Assembly (NCBI GenBank): GCA_016709965.1
Contig: JADJLT010000001.1
Location: 2,252,037 to 2,316,036, forward strand
Origin: Betaproteobacteria bacterium
GTDB lineage: Bacteria; Pseudomonadota; Gammaproteobacteria; Burkholderiales; Rhodocyclaceae
Reading direction: 5' to 3'
DNA length: 64,000 nucleotides
Shown here: positions 6,572 to 14,160 of the stretch, in pieces
Numbering within the stretch: the stretch's first letter is position 1
Layout: the number at the start of each line of letters is the position of its first letter
Position numbers and translations under genes: made by a program
Notes under the pieces: generated by a model
Seen by the model: the letters and a program-made list of their open reading frames with translations, nothing else
What the model was told of the DNA's origin: nothing
Databases searched by the model: none

Positions 6572-9500
6572 ATGACCAATCTTTCTGTTGCCAAGAAGCT
6601 CTCCCCGTACAAGCCCAAGAACAAGGTGCGTTTCGTGACTGCTGCCGCGTTGTTCGATGGTCACGATGCCTCGATCAACATCATGCGCCGCATCCTGCAA
6701 TCGACTGGCTCGGAGGTGATCCACCTTGGTCACAACCGGTCGGTGCAGGAAATCGTCAATGCGGCATTGCAGGAAGATGTGCAGGGGATTTGCATCACCT
6801 CGTACCAGGGCGGTCACGTCGAATTTTTCAAGTACATGATCGACCTGCTCAAGGCAAATGGTGGCGAGAACATCAAGGTGTTCGGCGGCGGCGGCGGGGT
6901 GATCGTGCCTTCTGAAATCAAGGAGCTGCACCAGTATGGTGTAACCCGCATCTACGCGCCGGAAGATGGTGTTCATCTTGGTCTGCAGGGCATGATCAAC
7001 GAGGTTGTGCAGAATGCCGATTACGATCTGGCAACAGAAGGTGTGCCCGGGGTCGAACAGGTGCTCGCCGGCCTGAAGGCAGGCGACAAGCGCTTGCTGG
7101 CCCGCGTCATTACGTTGCTGGAAAATGGTGAAGCGCCGGCGTTGAAAGAGCCTTTGCTCAAGGCGGCCGCCGAGATGAGTGTGCCGGTGCTTGGCATTAC
7201 CGGCACGGGTGGTGCTGGCAAGTCGTCGCTGACCGACGAAATCGTTCGCCGCTTCCGCCTCGATCAAAATGACACCGTGAAGATCGGCCTGATCTCCATC
7301 GACCCGTCGCGCAAGCGTACTGGTGGCGCGCTGCTCGGCGACCGAATTCGCATGAATGCCATCGAGCATCCGAACATTTTCATGCGCTCGCTGGCCACTC
7401 GCGATACCGGTTCAGAAATTTCCGTCGCGCTGCCTGAGGTGATTGCCGCCTGCAAGTTATCAGGATTCGATCTGGTGGTGGTTGAAACCTCCGGCATCGG
7501 CCAGGGTAATGCGGCGATCGTACCTTTCGTCGATCTGTCGCTATACGTGATGACGCCGGAATTCGGCGCCGCCAGCCAGCTCGAAAAGATCGACATGCTC
7601 GACTTCGCCGATTTCGTGGCGATCAACAAGTTTGATCGCAAGGGCGCCGAAGACGCGCTGCGTGACGTACGCAAGCAATATCAGCGCAACCGCGAAGCCT
7701 TCTCGACATCCACTGACGAAATGCCGGTGTTCGGCACCCAGGCAGCACGCTTCAACGACGACGGCGTGACCGCGCTATATCAGGCGCTGGTACCGGCCCT
7801 CACCGAAAAAGGCTTGAAACTGAAGCCCGGCAAATTGCCGATCGTCACCGTCAAGCAGTCCTCGGCCCAGCGAGCCATCGTCCCGGCTCAGCGCGTCCGC
7901 TACCTGGCGGAGATCGCCGAAAGTGTGCGTGGCTACCACGCTCATACCGAGACACAGGTCATGATTGCCCGCGAGCGCCAGTCGCTGCGTATTTCCAAGG
8001 GCATTTTTGCCGAGTGCGACAAGTCGATCGCCGACTTTGATGAACTGACCGCGGTAAAGGATGGCGCGCAGGACCCTAAGGCGAAGAAGCTGCTCGACAT
8101 GTGGCCGGATACCGTCGCCGCCTATTCCGGTGACGAATACGTGGTGAAGATCCGCGACAAGGAAATCCGTACCCAGCTGACCAGCCTGTCGCTGTCCGGC
8201 ACCAAGATCCGGAAGGTCATCCTGCCGCGCTTCACCGACGATGGCGAAACCCTGCGCTTCCTGATGAAGGAAAACGTTCCCGGCTCCTTCCCCTTCACGG
8301 CAGGCGTTTTCGCCTTCAAGCGCGAAGGTGAAGATCCGACCCGCATGTTCGCCGGTGAAGGCGATGCCTTCCGCACCAACCGTCGCTTCAAGCGCGTTTC
8401 CGAAGGCATGCCGGCGCATCGCCTCTCCACCGCTTTCGACTCGGTCACGCTGTACGGTTGCGATCCTGACGAGCGTCCGGACATCTACGGCAAGATCGGC
8501 AATTCCGGCGTATCGATTGCTACCCTCGACGATATGAAGGTGCTCTACGACGGCTTCGACCTGGTCTGCCCGACGACCTCGGTTTCGATGACCATCAATG
8601 GCCCGGCGCCGATCATTCTGGCTTGCTTCTTCAATACTGCCATCGACCAGCAGATGGCCAAGTTCAAGGCTGACAACGGTCGTCAGCCGACCGAAGATGA
8701 AGCCCAGAAAATCCGCGAATGGACCCTGTCTTCGGTGCGTGGCACAGTGCAGGCCGATATTTTGAAGGAAGACCAGGGGCAGAACACCTGCATCTTCTCG
8801 ACCGAATTTGCCCTCAAGATGATGGGTGATATTCAGGAATTCTTCGTCCATCACCAGGTGCAGAACTTCTACTCGGTGTCGATCTCCGGTTATCACATTG
8901 CCGAAGCCGGTGCCAACCCGATCAGCCAGCTCGCCTTCACGCTGTCCAACGGCTTTACCTACGTGGAGTCGTATCTGGCGCGCGGCATGCACATCGACGA
9001 TTTTGCCCCGAACCTGTCCTTCTTCTTCAGCAACGGCATGGACCCGGAATATTCCGTGATTGGCCGCGTTGCCCGTCGCATCTGGGCGATTGCGATGAAG
9101 AACAAGTACGGTGCCAACGAGCGCAGCCAGAAGCTGAAGTACCACATCCAGACCTCCGGCCGTTCGCTGCACGCTCAGGAGATGGACTTCAACGACATTC
9201 GCACCACGCTGCAGGCCCTGATCGCCATTTACGACAACTGCAATTCGCTGCACACCAACGCCTACGACGAAGCGATCACCACGCCGACCGAAGAGTCCGT
9301 GCGCCGCGCCATGGCCATCCAGTTGATCATCAACCGCGAATGGGGCGTCGCCAAGAACGAGAACCCGAATCAGGGCGCCTTCGTCATCGACGAACTGACC
9401 GATCTGGTCGAAGAAGCCGTGCTAAAGGAATTCGAAGCCATCGCCTCGCGCGGCGGGGTGTTGGGCGCCATGGAAACCGGCTACCAGCGCGGCAAGATTC

Positions 9501-9835
9501 AGGAAGAGTCGATGTACTACGAGCACAAGAAGCACGACGGCTCCTACCCGATCATCGGCGTCAATACCTTCCTGAATCCCAAAGGTATGGCCCAGCAGGA
9601 AATCGAACTGGCCCGTTCGAGCGAGGATGAAAAGCAGGGGCAGATCAAGCGTCTGCGGGACTTCCAGATGCGTAATGCCGATCAGTCACCGGCCATGCTG
9701 GCCAAGTTGAAACAGACGGTGATAGAGGATGGCAACGTGTTTGCCGTGCTGGTCGATGCCGTGAAATGCTGCTCGCTCGGTCAGATCAGCACTGCGCTGT
9801 ACGAAGTAGGTGGCCAGTACCGCCGCAGCATGTAA
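6572..9835 (+). CDS. icmF: Fused isobutyryl-CoA mutase with GTPase chaperone
   Basis: 1087 residues from ATG 6572 (MTNLSVAKK); an ATG at 6536 would add 12 residues. Domain order is that of IcmF. An N-terminal B12-binding domain has DGHDAS at residues 29-34. A MeaI-type GTPase has its P-loop GTGGAGKSS near residue 210, and a large mutase domain fills roughly the C-terminal half. GSFPFTAGVF is the IcmF form of the substrate-channel motif, where methylmalonyl-CoA mutases have an R-G-P-Y text. The enzyme interconverts isobutyryl-CoA and n-butyryl-CoA with adenosylcobalamin and could accept isovaleryl- or pivalyl-CoA. It is a single-gene unit ended by the 9893-9921 terminator. Confidence 0.95.
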   Translation: MTNLSVAKKLSPYKPKNKVRFVTAAALFDGHDASINIMRRILQSTGSEVIHLGHNRSVQEIVNAALQEDVQGICITSYQGGHVEFFKYMIDLLKANGGENIKVFGGGGGVIVPSEIKELHQYGVTRIYAPEDGVHLGLQGMINEVVQNADYDLATEGVPGVEQVLAGLKAGDKRLLARVITLLENGEAPALKEPLLKAAAEMSVPVLGITGTGGAGKSSLTDEIVRRFRLDQNDTVKIGLISIDPSRKRTGGALLGDRIRMNAIEHPNIFMRSLATRDTGSEISVALPEVIAACKLSGFDLVVVETSGIGQGNAAIVPFVDLSLYVMTPEFGAASQLEKIDMLDFADFVAINKFDRKGAEDALRDVRKQYQRNREAFSTSTDEMPVFGTQAARFNDDGVTALYQALVPALTEKGLKLKPGKLPIVTVKQSSAQRAIVPAQRVRYLAEIAESVRGYHAHTETQVMIARERQSLRISKGIFAECDKSIADFDELTAVKDGAQDPKAKKLLDMWPDTVAAYSGDEYVVKIRDKEIRTQLTSLSLSGTKIRKVILPRFTDDGETLRFLMKENVPGSFPFTAGVFAFKREGEDPTRMFAGEGDAFRTNRRFKRVSEGMPAHRLSTAFDSVTLYGCDPDERPDIYGKIGNSGVSIATLDDMKVLYDGFDLVCPTTSVSMTINGPAPIILACFFNTAIDQQMAKFKADNGRQPTEDEAQKIREWTLSSVRGTVQADILKEDQGQNTCIFSTEFALKMMGDIQEFFVHHQVQNFYSVSISGYHIAEAGANPISQLAFTLSNGFTYVESYLARGMHIDDFAPNLSFFFSNGMDPEYSVIGRVARRIWAIAMKNKYGANERSQKLKYHIQTSGRSLHAQEMDFNDIRTTLQALIAIYDNCNSLHTNAYDEAITTPTEESVRRAMAIQLIINREWGVAKNENPNQGAFVIDELTDLVEEAVLKEFEAIASRGGVLGAMETGYQRGKIQEESMYYEHKKHDGSYPIIGVNTFLNPKGMAQQEIELARSSEDEKQGQIKRLRDFQMRNADQSPAMLAKLKQTVIEDGNVFAVLVDAVKCCSLGQISTALYEVGGQYRRSM

Positions 9836-9837
9836 GA

Positions 9838-9955
9838 CAGCACTTCGAGAGGAGCGCAGCCAACCAGTCCCGATTGGGATGGAGGAGAAAATAACGGCGA
9901 GGCTATGTACCTCGCCGTTTTCTCGTCTGCTTGGCGGGAGTGGCCAAGGCATGGG
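9838..9955 (+). repeat. Duplicated terminator/3'-end cassette, copy A
   Basis: About 118 bases are nearly identical to 12391-12505. They contain gcagccaaccagtcccgatt, a hairpin terminator, and the end of a gene in reverse (ALATPAK, against ALAAPAK-stop in copy B). Confidence 0.85.
9893..9921 (+). terminator. Terminator after icmF
   Basis: AACGGCGAGG (9893-9902), 7-base loop CTATGTA, CCTCGCCGTT (9910-9919), then TT. Also usable in reverse. Confidence 0.8.
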
Positions 9956-10153
9956 TTGCGACTGCAAGGCACTGTTTACGAGTGATGCTTGTGGGCTGGC
10001 GCCCAATTATGGCTAGCAATGTCGAGTTGTCTTTCGATATTCGATAATGGCATCCAGGCGGCTGACTGCGATGTCGATATCTCCTTGCTTCAAGGTCTCG
10101 ACTGCGCTCATCTGGTTTGCTATCTCGCTCATCCTTGCGCTCGCTTCTCCGCG

Positions 10154-10240
10154 ATTTACCAGATGCGCTTCAATATCGCCAGCACCCCGGGTTCTGGAAC
10201 GCAAATCGAAATAACATTGCCCATCAGCTACCCCGACTAG
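10154..10240 (+). pseudogene. Histidine-kinase C-terminal fragment
   Basis: The frame ending at 10240 reads ASTPGSGTQIEITLPIS. This is the characteristic G2-box end of a HATPase_c domain, normally preceded by about 150 residues of kinase that are absent here. The upstream sequence in this frame is not kinase-like. I read it as the relic of a deleted sensor gene. Confidence 0.6.
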
Positions 10241-10258
10241 TCGCAACCTGATCGAAGA

Positions 10259-10296
10259 ATTTTCGAATTCGGGCTAAATTTCCGGTTGACCGTAGC
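10259..10296 (+). repeat. GGTTGACCG-box, copy 4
   Basis: ttttcgaattcgggctaaa then TTTCCGGTTGACCGTAGC; exact core 10284-10292. Intergenic, upstream of the antiporter. Confidence 0.8.
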
Positions 10297-10502
10297 TACC
10301 CATGCTGATCATCTCCTTTCGCTGTGTCGGCGCTAGTTGACGGGCGAAACGGGCGGGGCGACCACGGTCTGTTAAAATCCGGCAGGAAATCCCGTCGCGA
10401 TTGCCGCCAGAGCGGCACCGGCCCCGAACAACGCGTGTGGGATGAAAGTTCCGTTCTCCGTCAGCCCGGAGAAAGCGCTCTGCCATCAGTCGAGCATCGT
10501 GA

Positions 10503-12362
10503 ATGAATACAGCTACCCTTCTTCTGACACTACTCTTTGCCGGGCTTTCCAGCCAATGGCTGGCCTGGCGTTTCCAGGTGCCGGCCATTGTCGTCCTGAT
10601 TACGGTCGGGCTGATCCTCGGGCCTGTCACCGGCTTTATTGCGCCTGGCATGTCGCCGCACGATCTGTCAGAAATGATCGGGCTTGGCGTGGCGATCATT
10701 CTGTTCGAAGGCGGCATGGACTTGAAGCTGGAGGAGTTCCGTCGGGCCGGCAAGGGGATACGTCGCCTGACCCTGCTTGGACCGCCGCTGGCCTGGGTAT
10801 TCGGCAGCTTTGCCGCACACCATATCGCCGGACTTAGCTGGCCGGTGGCCTCGGTACTCGGGGCTATTCTTGTCGTCACCGGCCCAACTGTCATCCTGCC
10901 CTTGCTGCGCCAGGTTCGCCTCAACAAGGAATCGGCATCACTGCTCAAATGGGAAGGCATCGTTAACGATCCCATCGGCGTTTTGCTCGCCGTATTGGCA
11001 TTCCAGTATTTCACGATTGCCGGCAGTGGCTGGGCTGAAACCGTCGCCGGTCTCGGTCTGGCGCTGGCCGTCATGGTCATTCTCGGTGGTGGTGGCGGTT
11101 GGCTGACTGGTTGGCTTTACCAGCGCGGCCTCGTTCCCGAGCATCTCAAAGCGCCCTTGTTGCTGGTGCTCGTCCTCCTCGTCTATTCGGCCAGCAATAT
11201 GGTTCAGAAGGAAGCCGGACTGCTCAGCGTTACGGCAATGGGGCTGGTGCTCGGTAACATGAAGCTGGTCGACCGCGAAGACTTGATGCGCTTCAAGGAA
11301 AACCTGACGGTCATTCTGCTGTCGGTGCTGTTCATCGTCATTCCCTCGCAGCTCGACCGAGAGCTGATTTACCTGATGGACTTCAGAATTCTGATGTTTG
11401 TCCTGGCCGTGGTTTTCCTCGTCCGCCCGCTGACCATTATGTTGGCCACCATTGGCGCGCCGATGCGGATGGCCGATCGCAAACTGCTGTCCTGGATTGC
11501 CCCGCGTGGGATAGTCGCGGCGGCGACGGCCGGTATTTTTGGCCCCGCTCTGGTGGCGGCCGGTTATCCCGATGGCGAGAAACTGCCGTTCATCGTTTTT
11601 CTCGTCATCATCACCACCGTGCTGGCTCATGGCCTGACCATCGGCCGCTTCTCGCGCCGCCTCGGTCTCGCTGCCAAGACGGCGAATGGACTACTCATTG
11701 TCGGGGCCTCGCCATGGACCACTGAGTTGGCCAAGGCCTTAAAAAAGTACGAAGTTGAGGTGCTGCTTGTCGATGGCGGCTATCACCGGCTAAAAAACGC
11801 GCGCATGGATGGCATCGATATCTATTACGGCGAAATTCTCTCCGAGCATGCCGAAAATACACTGGAGACACTGCATTTGAACCATCTCCTGGCGGCGACC
11901 GACAACGATTTTTACAACGCCCTGGTGTGCAAGGCGATGGGCCGCAGTTTTGGCCATCACCGGTCCTTTCAACTGGCCACCCATCAGGAGTCGCGTCATG
12001 AGCCGAAGCGCTTGACGCTGCAACGGCGGGGCCATATTGCCTTCAACGCCAGCGCCGATTTCGAGACGCTGAATCAGCGCCTCGACGAAGGCTGGAAAGT
12101 CCAGACATCGGTCCTGAGCAAAACCTACACCTTTGAGAATATGCGGCAGCGCCTCGGCGAACCCGGCGTCGACTGGCTGCTCGTTGCTGCCGTGACGCCT
12201 GACGGTACCTTCCGTCTTTACTCCAGCGAGCAGCCTTTTACGGCTGAACCGGGCTGGAAGGTGCTCTACTTTGCCGCCGATAACAAGCGTGAACCGAGGG
12301 AACTCGTCAAGGAGGCTGCCCGGGATGAAGCTAACAAAGTTGGCAGCGCCGATGACGTTTAG
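10503..12362 (+). CDS. CPA1-type cation:proton antiporter with TrkA-like C-domain
   Basis: 619 residues. About twelve membrane helices occupy residues 1-390, with the CPA family signatures LFEGGMDLKL near residue 75 and VTGPTVILPLLRQVRL and GIVNDPIGVLLA near residues 125-160 (the ion-binding ND pair). Residues 395-619 form a cytoplasmic Rossmann-like TrkA-N domain (GLLIVGASPWTTELAKAL) and a further regulatory part. It exchanges Na+ or K+ for H+ across the inner membrane; the C-domain may sense nucleotides. It ends just before repeat copy B. Confidence 0.88.
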   Translation: MNTATLLLTLLFAGLSSQWLAWRFQVPAIVVLITVGLILGPVTGFIAPGMSPHDLSEMIGLGVAIILFEGGMDLKLEEFRRAGKGIRRLTLLGPPLAWVFGSFAAHHIAGLSWPVASVLGAILVVTGPTVILPLLRQVRLNKESASLLKWEGIVNDPIGVLLAVLAFQYFTIAGSGWAETVAGLGLALAVMVILGGGGGWLTGWLYQRGLVPEHLKAPLLLVLVLLVYSASNMVQKEAGLLSVTAMGLVLGNMKLVDREDLMRFKENLTVILLSVLFIVIPSQLDRELIYLMDFRILMFVLAVVFLVRPLTIMLATIGAPMRMADRKLLSWIAPRGIVAAATAGIFGPALVAAGYPDGEKLPFIVFLVIITTVLAHGLTIGRFSRRLGLAAKTANGLLIVGASPWTTELAKALKKYEVEVLLVDGGYHRLKNARMDGIDIYYGEILSEHAENTLETLHLNHLLAATDNDFYNALVCKAMGRSFGHHRSFQLATHQESRHEPKRLTLQRRGHIAFNASADFETLNQRLDEGWKVQTSVLSKTYTFENMRQRLGEPGVDWLLVAAVTPDGTFRLYSSEQPFTAEPGWKVLYFAADNKREPRELVKEAARDEANKVGSADDV

Positions 12363-12390
12363 CTATAGCCTAGTCAGCGATCTGAACAAA

Positions 12391-12505
12391 CAGCACGTCG
12401 AGAGGTGTGCAGCCAACCAGTCCCGATTGGGATGAGGAGAAAAACGGCGAGGCTATGTACCTCGCCGTTTCCTGGTTTACTTGGCGGGAGCGGCCAAGGC
12501 AGGGG
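12391..12505 (+). repeat. Duplicated terminator/3'-end cassette, copy B
   Basis: Near-identical to 9838-9955. The differences are mainly a 2-base gap in the A-tract, gaggtgtgc for gaggagcgc, and tttac for ctgc, which makes the stop codon of the reverse gene intact here. Confidence 0.85.
12443..12471. terminator. Bidirectional terminator
   Basis: AACGGCGAGG / CCTCGCCGTT with a CTATGTA loop and T-runs on both sides. It separates the antiporter from the convergent broken gene. Confidence 0.8.
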
Positions 12506-12911
12506 CGGCCACTGGTGGGGTCAGGGGCGGGGCGACGGCCGGGGCGGTCGACACCGGCTGTTCATTGACGGCACGGGCGTCGGTGACGAAGTACTCGGTT
12601 TCGCCAAAACACTTGGTTGGAACGAACTTGTGCTGCGAGTAAATCAGCACAATGCGTTGGCCGGCCATGGCGTTGATCTTGGCGGCAACCGCCTCATCGC
12701 GCACGGAAAATTCAAAGCGGTCCGGAATGGCGCCGGGCATGGTGACCATGGCGACTTCGCCCTCCCAGGTCTTGCACAGCCAGCCCTTGCGCGACAGCTT
12801 TTGAATATAGCCAGCCCGTTCACCTTCGGAATAGCTCCAGGTCAGGGTTATCCACACCTAGGCAACGGCTGCCAGCAACGCCGCCGCCAAAAAGATAAAG
12901 AATGCGCGCAT
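12477..12911 (-). pseudogene. Small membrane-anchored protein interrupted by an in-frame amber codon
   Basis: From ATG 12911 the reverse frame reads a 17-residue membrane anchor (MRAFFIFLAAALLAAVA), then TAG at 12860-12858. It continues in the same frame with TLTWSYSEGERAGYIQK, KGWLCKTWEGE, VRDEAVAAKINA and a Pro/Ala-rich tail. The text after the stop matches the usual body of small conserved betaproteobacterial inner-membrane proteins, which need the anchor. A GTG just after the stop could start a soluble remnant of 126 residues. It is a point-mutated gene or a sequencing error. Confidence 0.7.
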
Positions 12912-13059
12912 TTTCAACGACCTCAATTTTTGTCAGAGTGCCATTATGACAAAGGACGCCCGGAATGTTTGTGAAGGTTTTTGCGGGGGGCGGGCTTGGC
13001 TGTCTGGACTGAATGCCTGTGGCGTCATTGCGCTGACGCCGGTGGCGATTGCGGTGGAT

Positions 13060-13098
13060 CCCGCGGTCAACCGGGAAAATGGGCAAAAATTGAAATTT
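13060..13098 (-). repeat. GGTTGACCG-box, copy 5
   Basis: Reverse orientation: CCGCGGTCAACCGGGAAAAT followed by an A-rich tract (gggcaaaaattgaaattt); exact core 13064-13072. Confidence 0.8.
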
Positions 13099-13175
13099 GC
13101 CGATCAAGGTTTTCACCTCGCTTGATTTGAGGGCAGAATTCGAATGGCCGTTTGTCCTCGAATCCGGAGCGCCGC

Positions 13176-13312
13176 ATGAATCCTCTCGAACTTGCCTCAA
13201 GTCTGCAACACCGTCGCATTACCCGTCGCCAGATGCTTTGGCTTCTCGGCGCCAGCGCCTTGTCCGGGTGCGCCAGTTCGCCGGTCGGTGGCGGTTCGAT
13301 CCTGGTCGGTCA
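13176..13312 (+). pseudogene. Truncated M48-peptidase-like lipoprotein (N-terminus only)
   Basis: ATG 13176 has GGAG upstream. The product starts with a twin-arginine/lipoprotein-like leader (TRRQMLWLLGASALSGCASS, lipobox LSGC) and then GGGSILVGQS. This is the usual beginning of periplasmic M48-type metallopeptidases in this group. Homology stops exactly where the 3' end of the convergent Crp/Fnr gene begins; the frame runs on as antisense text to 13409. The HEXXH catalytic part is missing, so this is a deletion relic. Confidence 0.55.
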
Positions 13313-13984
13313 GTCGCGGAAGGAGCGCAGCCCGTCGAGGTCGAGGATATTGATTCCGCCATACTCGCTGCGTACCAGCCCGGCGTCTTCGAGTACTTTC
13401 AGCGCCTGATTGGCCCGCTGCCGTGAAACCCCGGCCAGATAGCCGAGTTCCTCCTGCGAAATCTGCAGCAGGCGGTTGGTGCCGGGGTAGAGCACGGGGT
13501 TGAACAGGGCGGCCAGGCCACGCGCGATGCGGGCATCGGTGTCCAGCATGCGCTCATTTTCGATCATGCCGACGAACTGGCCGAGGCGTTCGTTCAACTG
13601 CGCGATGATGTGCCGATTGAATGGAATGCTGTGGTCGAGCAGCCACAGGAAGGTGCTGCGACTCATGAAGGCAACCCGGGTTTCGCGCAGCGCCATGACG
13701 TCGTAGCGGCGGGTTTCGTTCTTGAGCAGCGAGCCTTCACCGAACCAGCCGCCGGTGCTGATGCCGGTCAGCGATGTGGTCTTGCCCGTGGTCCAGTGGC
13801 TGGCCATCTTGCCCAGGCCGTCGATGATGCCCATCCAGTAAGCGACCGCCTCGCCTTTCATGCAGATGAAGGCGCCGGCGCTGAAAGAACGCTCGATCGT
13901 TCCGGCCAGGGCGCGAGTCATTTCCTCTTCGGTGAGCGATTGCCCCCAGGCGGATGTTCGGAGCAGTTCCTCTGCATTTCTCAA
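13310..13984 (-). CDS. Crp/Fnr family transcription regulator
   Basis: 224 residues from a TTG start at 13984, chosen because AGGAAA lies correctly upstream and no ATG fits the domain start. Residues 15-120 are a cyclic-nucleotide-binding-like beta-roll (FSAGAFICMKGE, GGWFGEGSLLKNE). Residues 160-215 are a winged helix with the recognition text QISQEELGYLAGVSRQRANQALKVLE. No FNR-type N-terminal cysteine cluster is present. It is divergent from the acyl-CoA synthetase/ABC operon and is its likely regulator (inference). Confidence 0.85.
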   Translation of the reverse strand: MRNAEELLRTSAWGQSLTEEEMTRALAGTIERSFSAGAFICMKGEAVAYWMGIIDGLGKMASHWTTGKTTSLTGISTGGWFGEGSLLKNETRRYDVMALRETRVAFMSRSTFLWLLDHSIPFNRHIIAQLNERLGQFVGMIENERMLDTDARIARGLAALFNPVLYPGTNRLLQISQEELGYLAGVSRQRANQALKVLEDAGLVRSEYGGINILDLDGLRSFRD

Positions 13985-14160
13985 TTTATTTCCTGGATTG
14001 TCTGCCGGATGACAATTATAAGCGCCAGTCGTGCATACACTGGGCGGCAACTGTGAGAGATTGTCCGGGTGTAGCAAGGTCTGTGTAAGCCAGTTGCGCC
14101 AACAATGATTCGAACGAAGGTCAGACCGCGAACAATGAGTCGCGGCGGAGGAGACAAGAA

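Larger units (their letters stand above)
9956..10502. other. Gene graveyard between icmF and antiporter
   Basis: No intact gene. It holds the relic of a gene 3' end (copy A), a sensor-kinase C-terminal fragment (10154-10240), a GGTTGACCG-box (10259-10296), and a 10013-10160 stretch whose reverse-strand frame (EIANQMSAVETLKQGDIDIAV) looks protein-like but is only about 40 residues. The remaining 200 bases before the antiporter show no clear signal. Confidence 0.5.

Noticed and set aside
7775..9253. 492-residue antisense frame inside icmF
   Set aside because: Shadow of icmF; no start signal and composition typical of reverse-frame translation.
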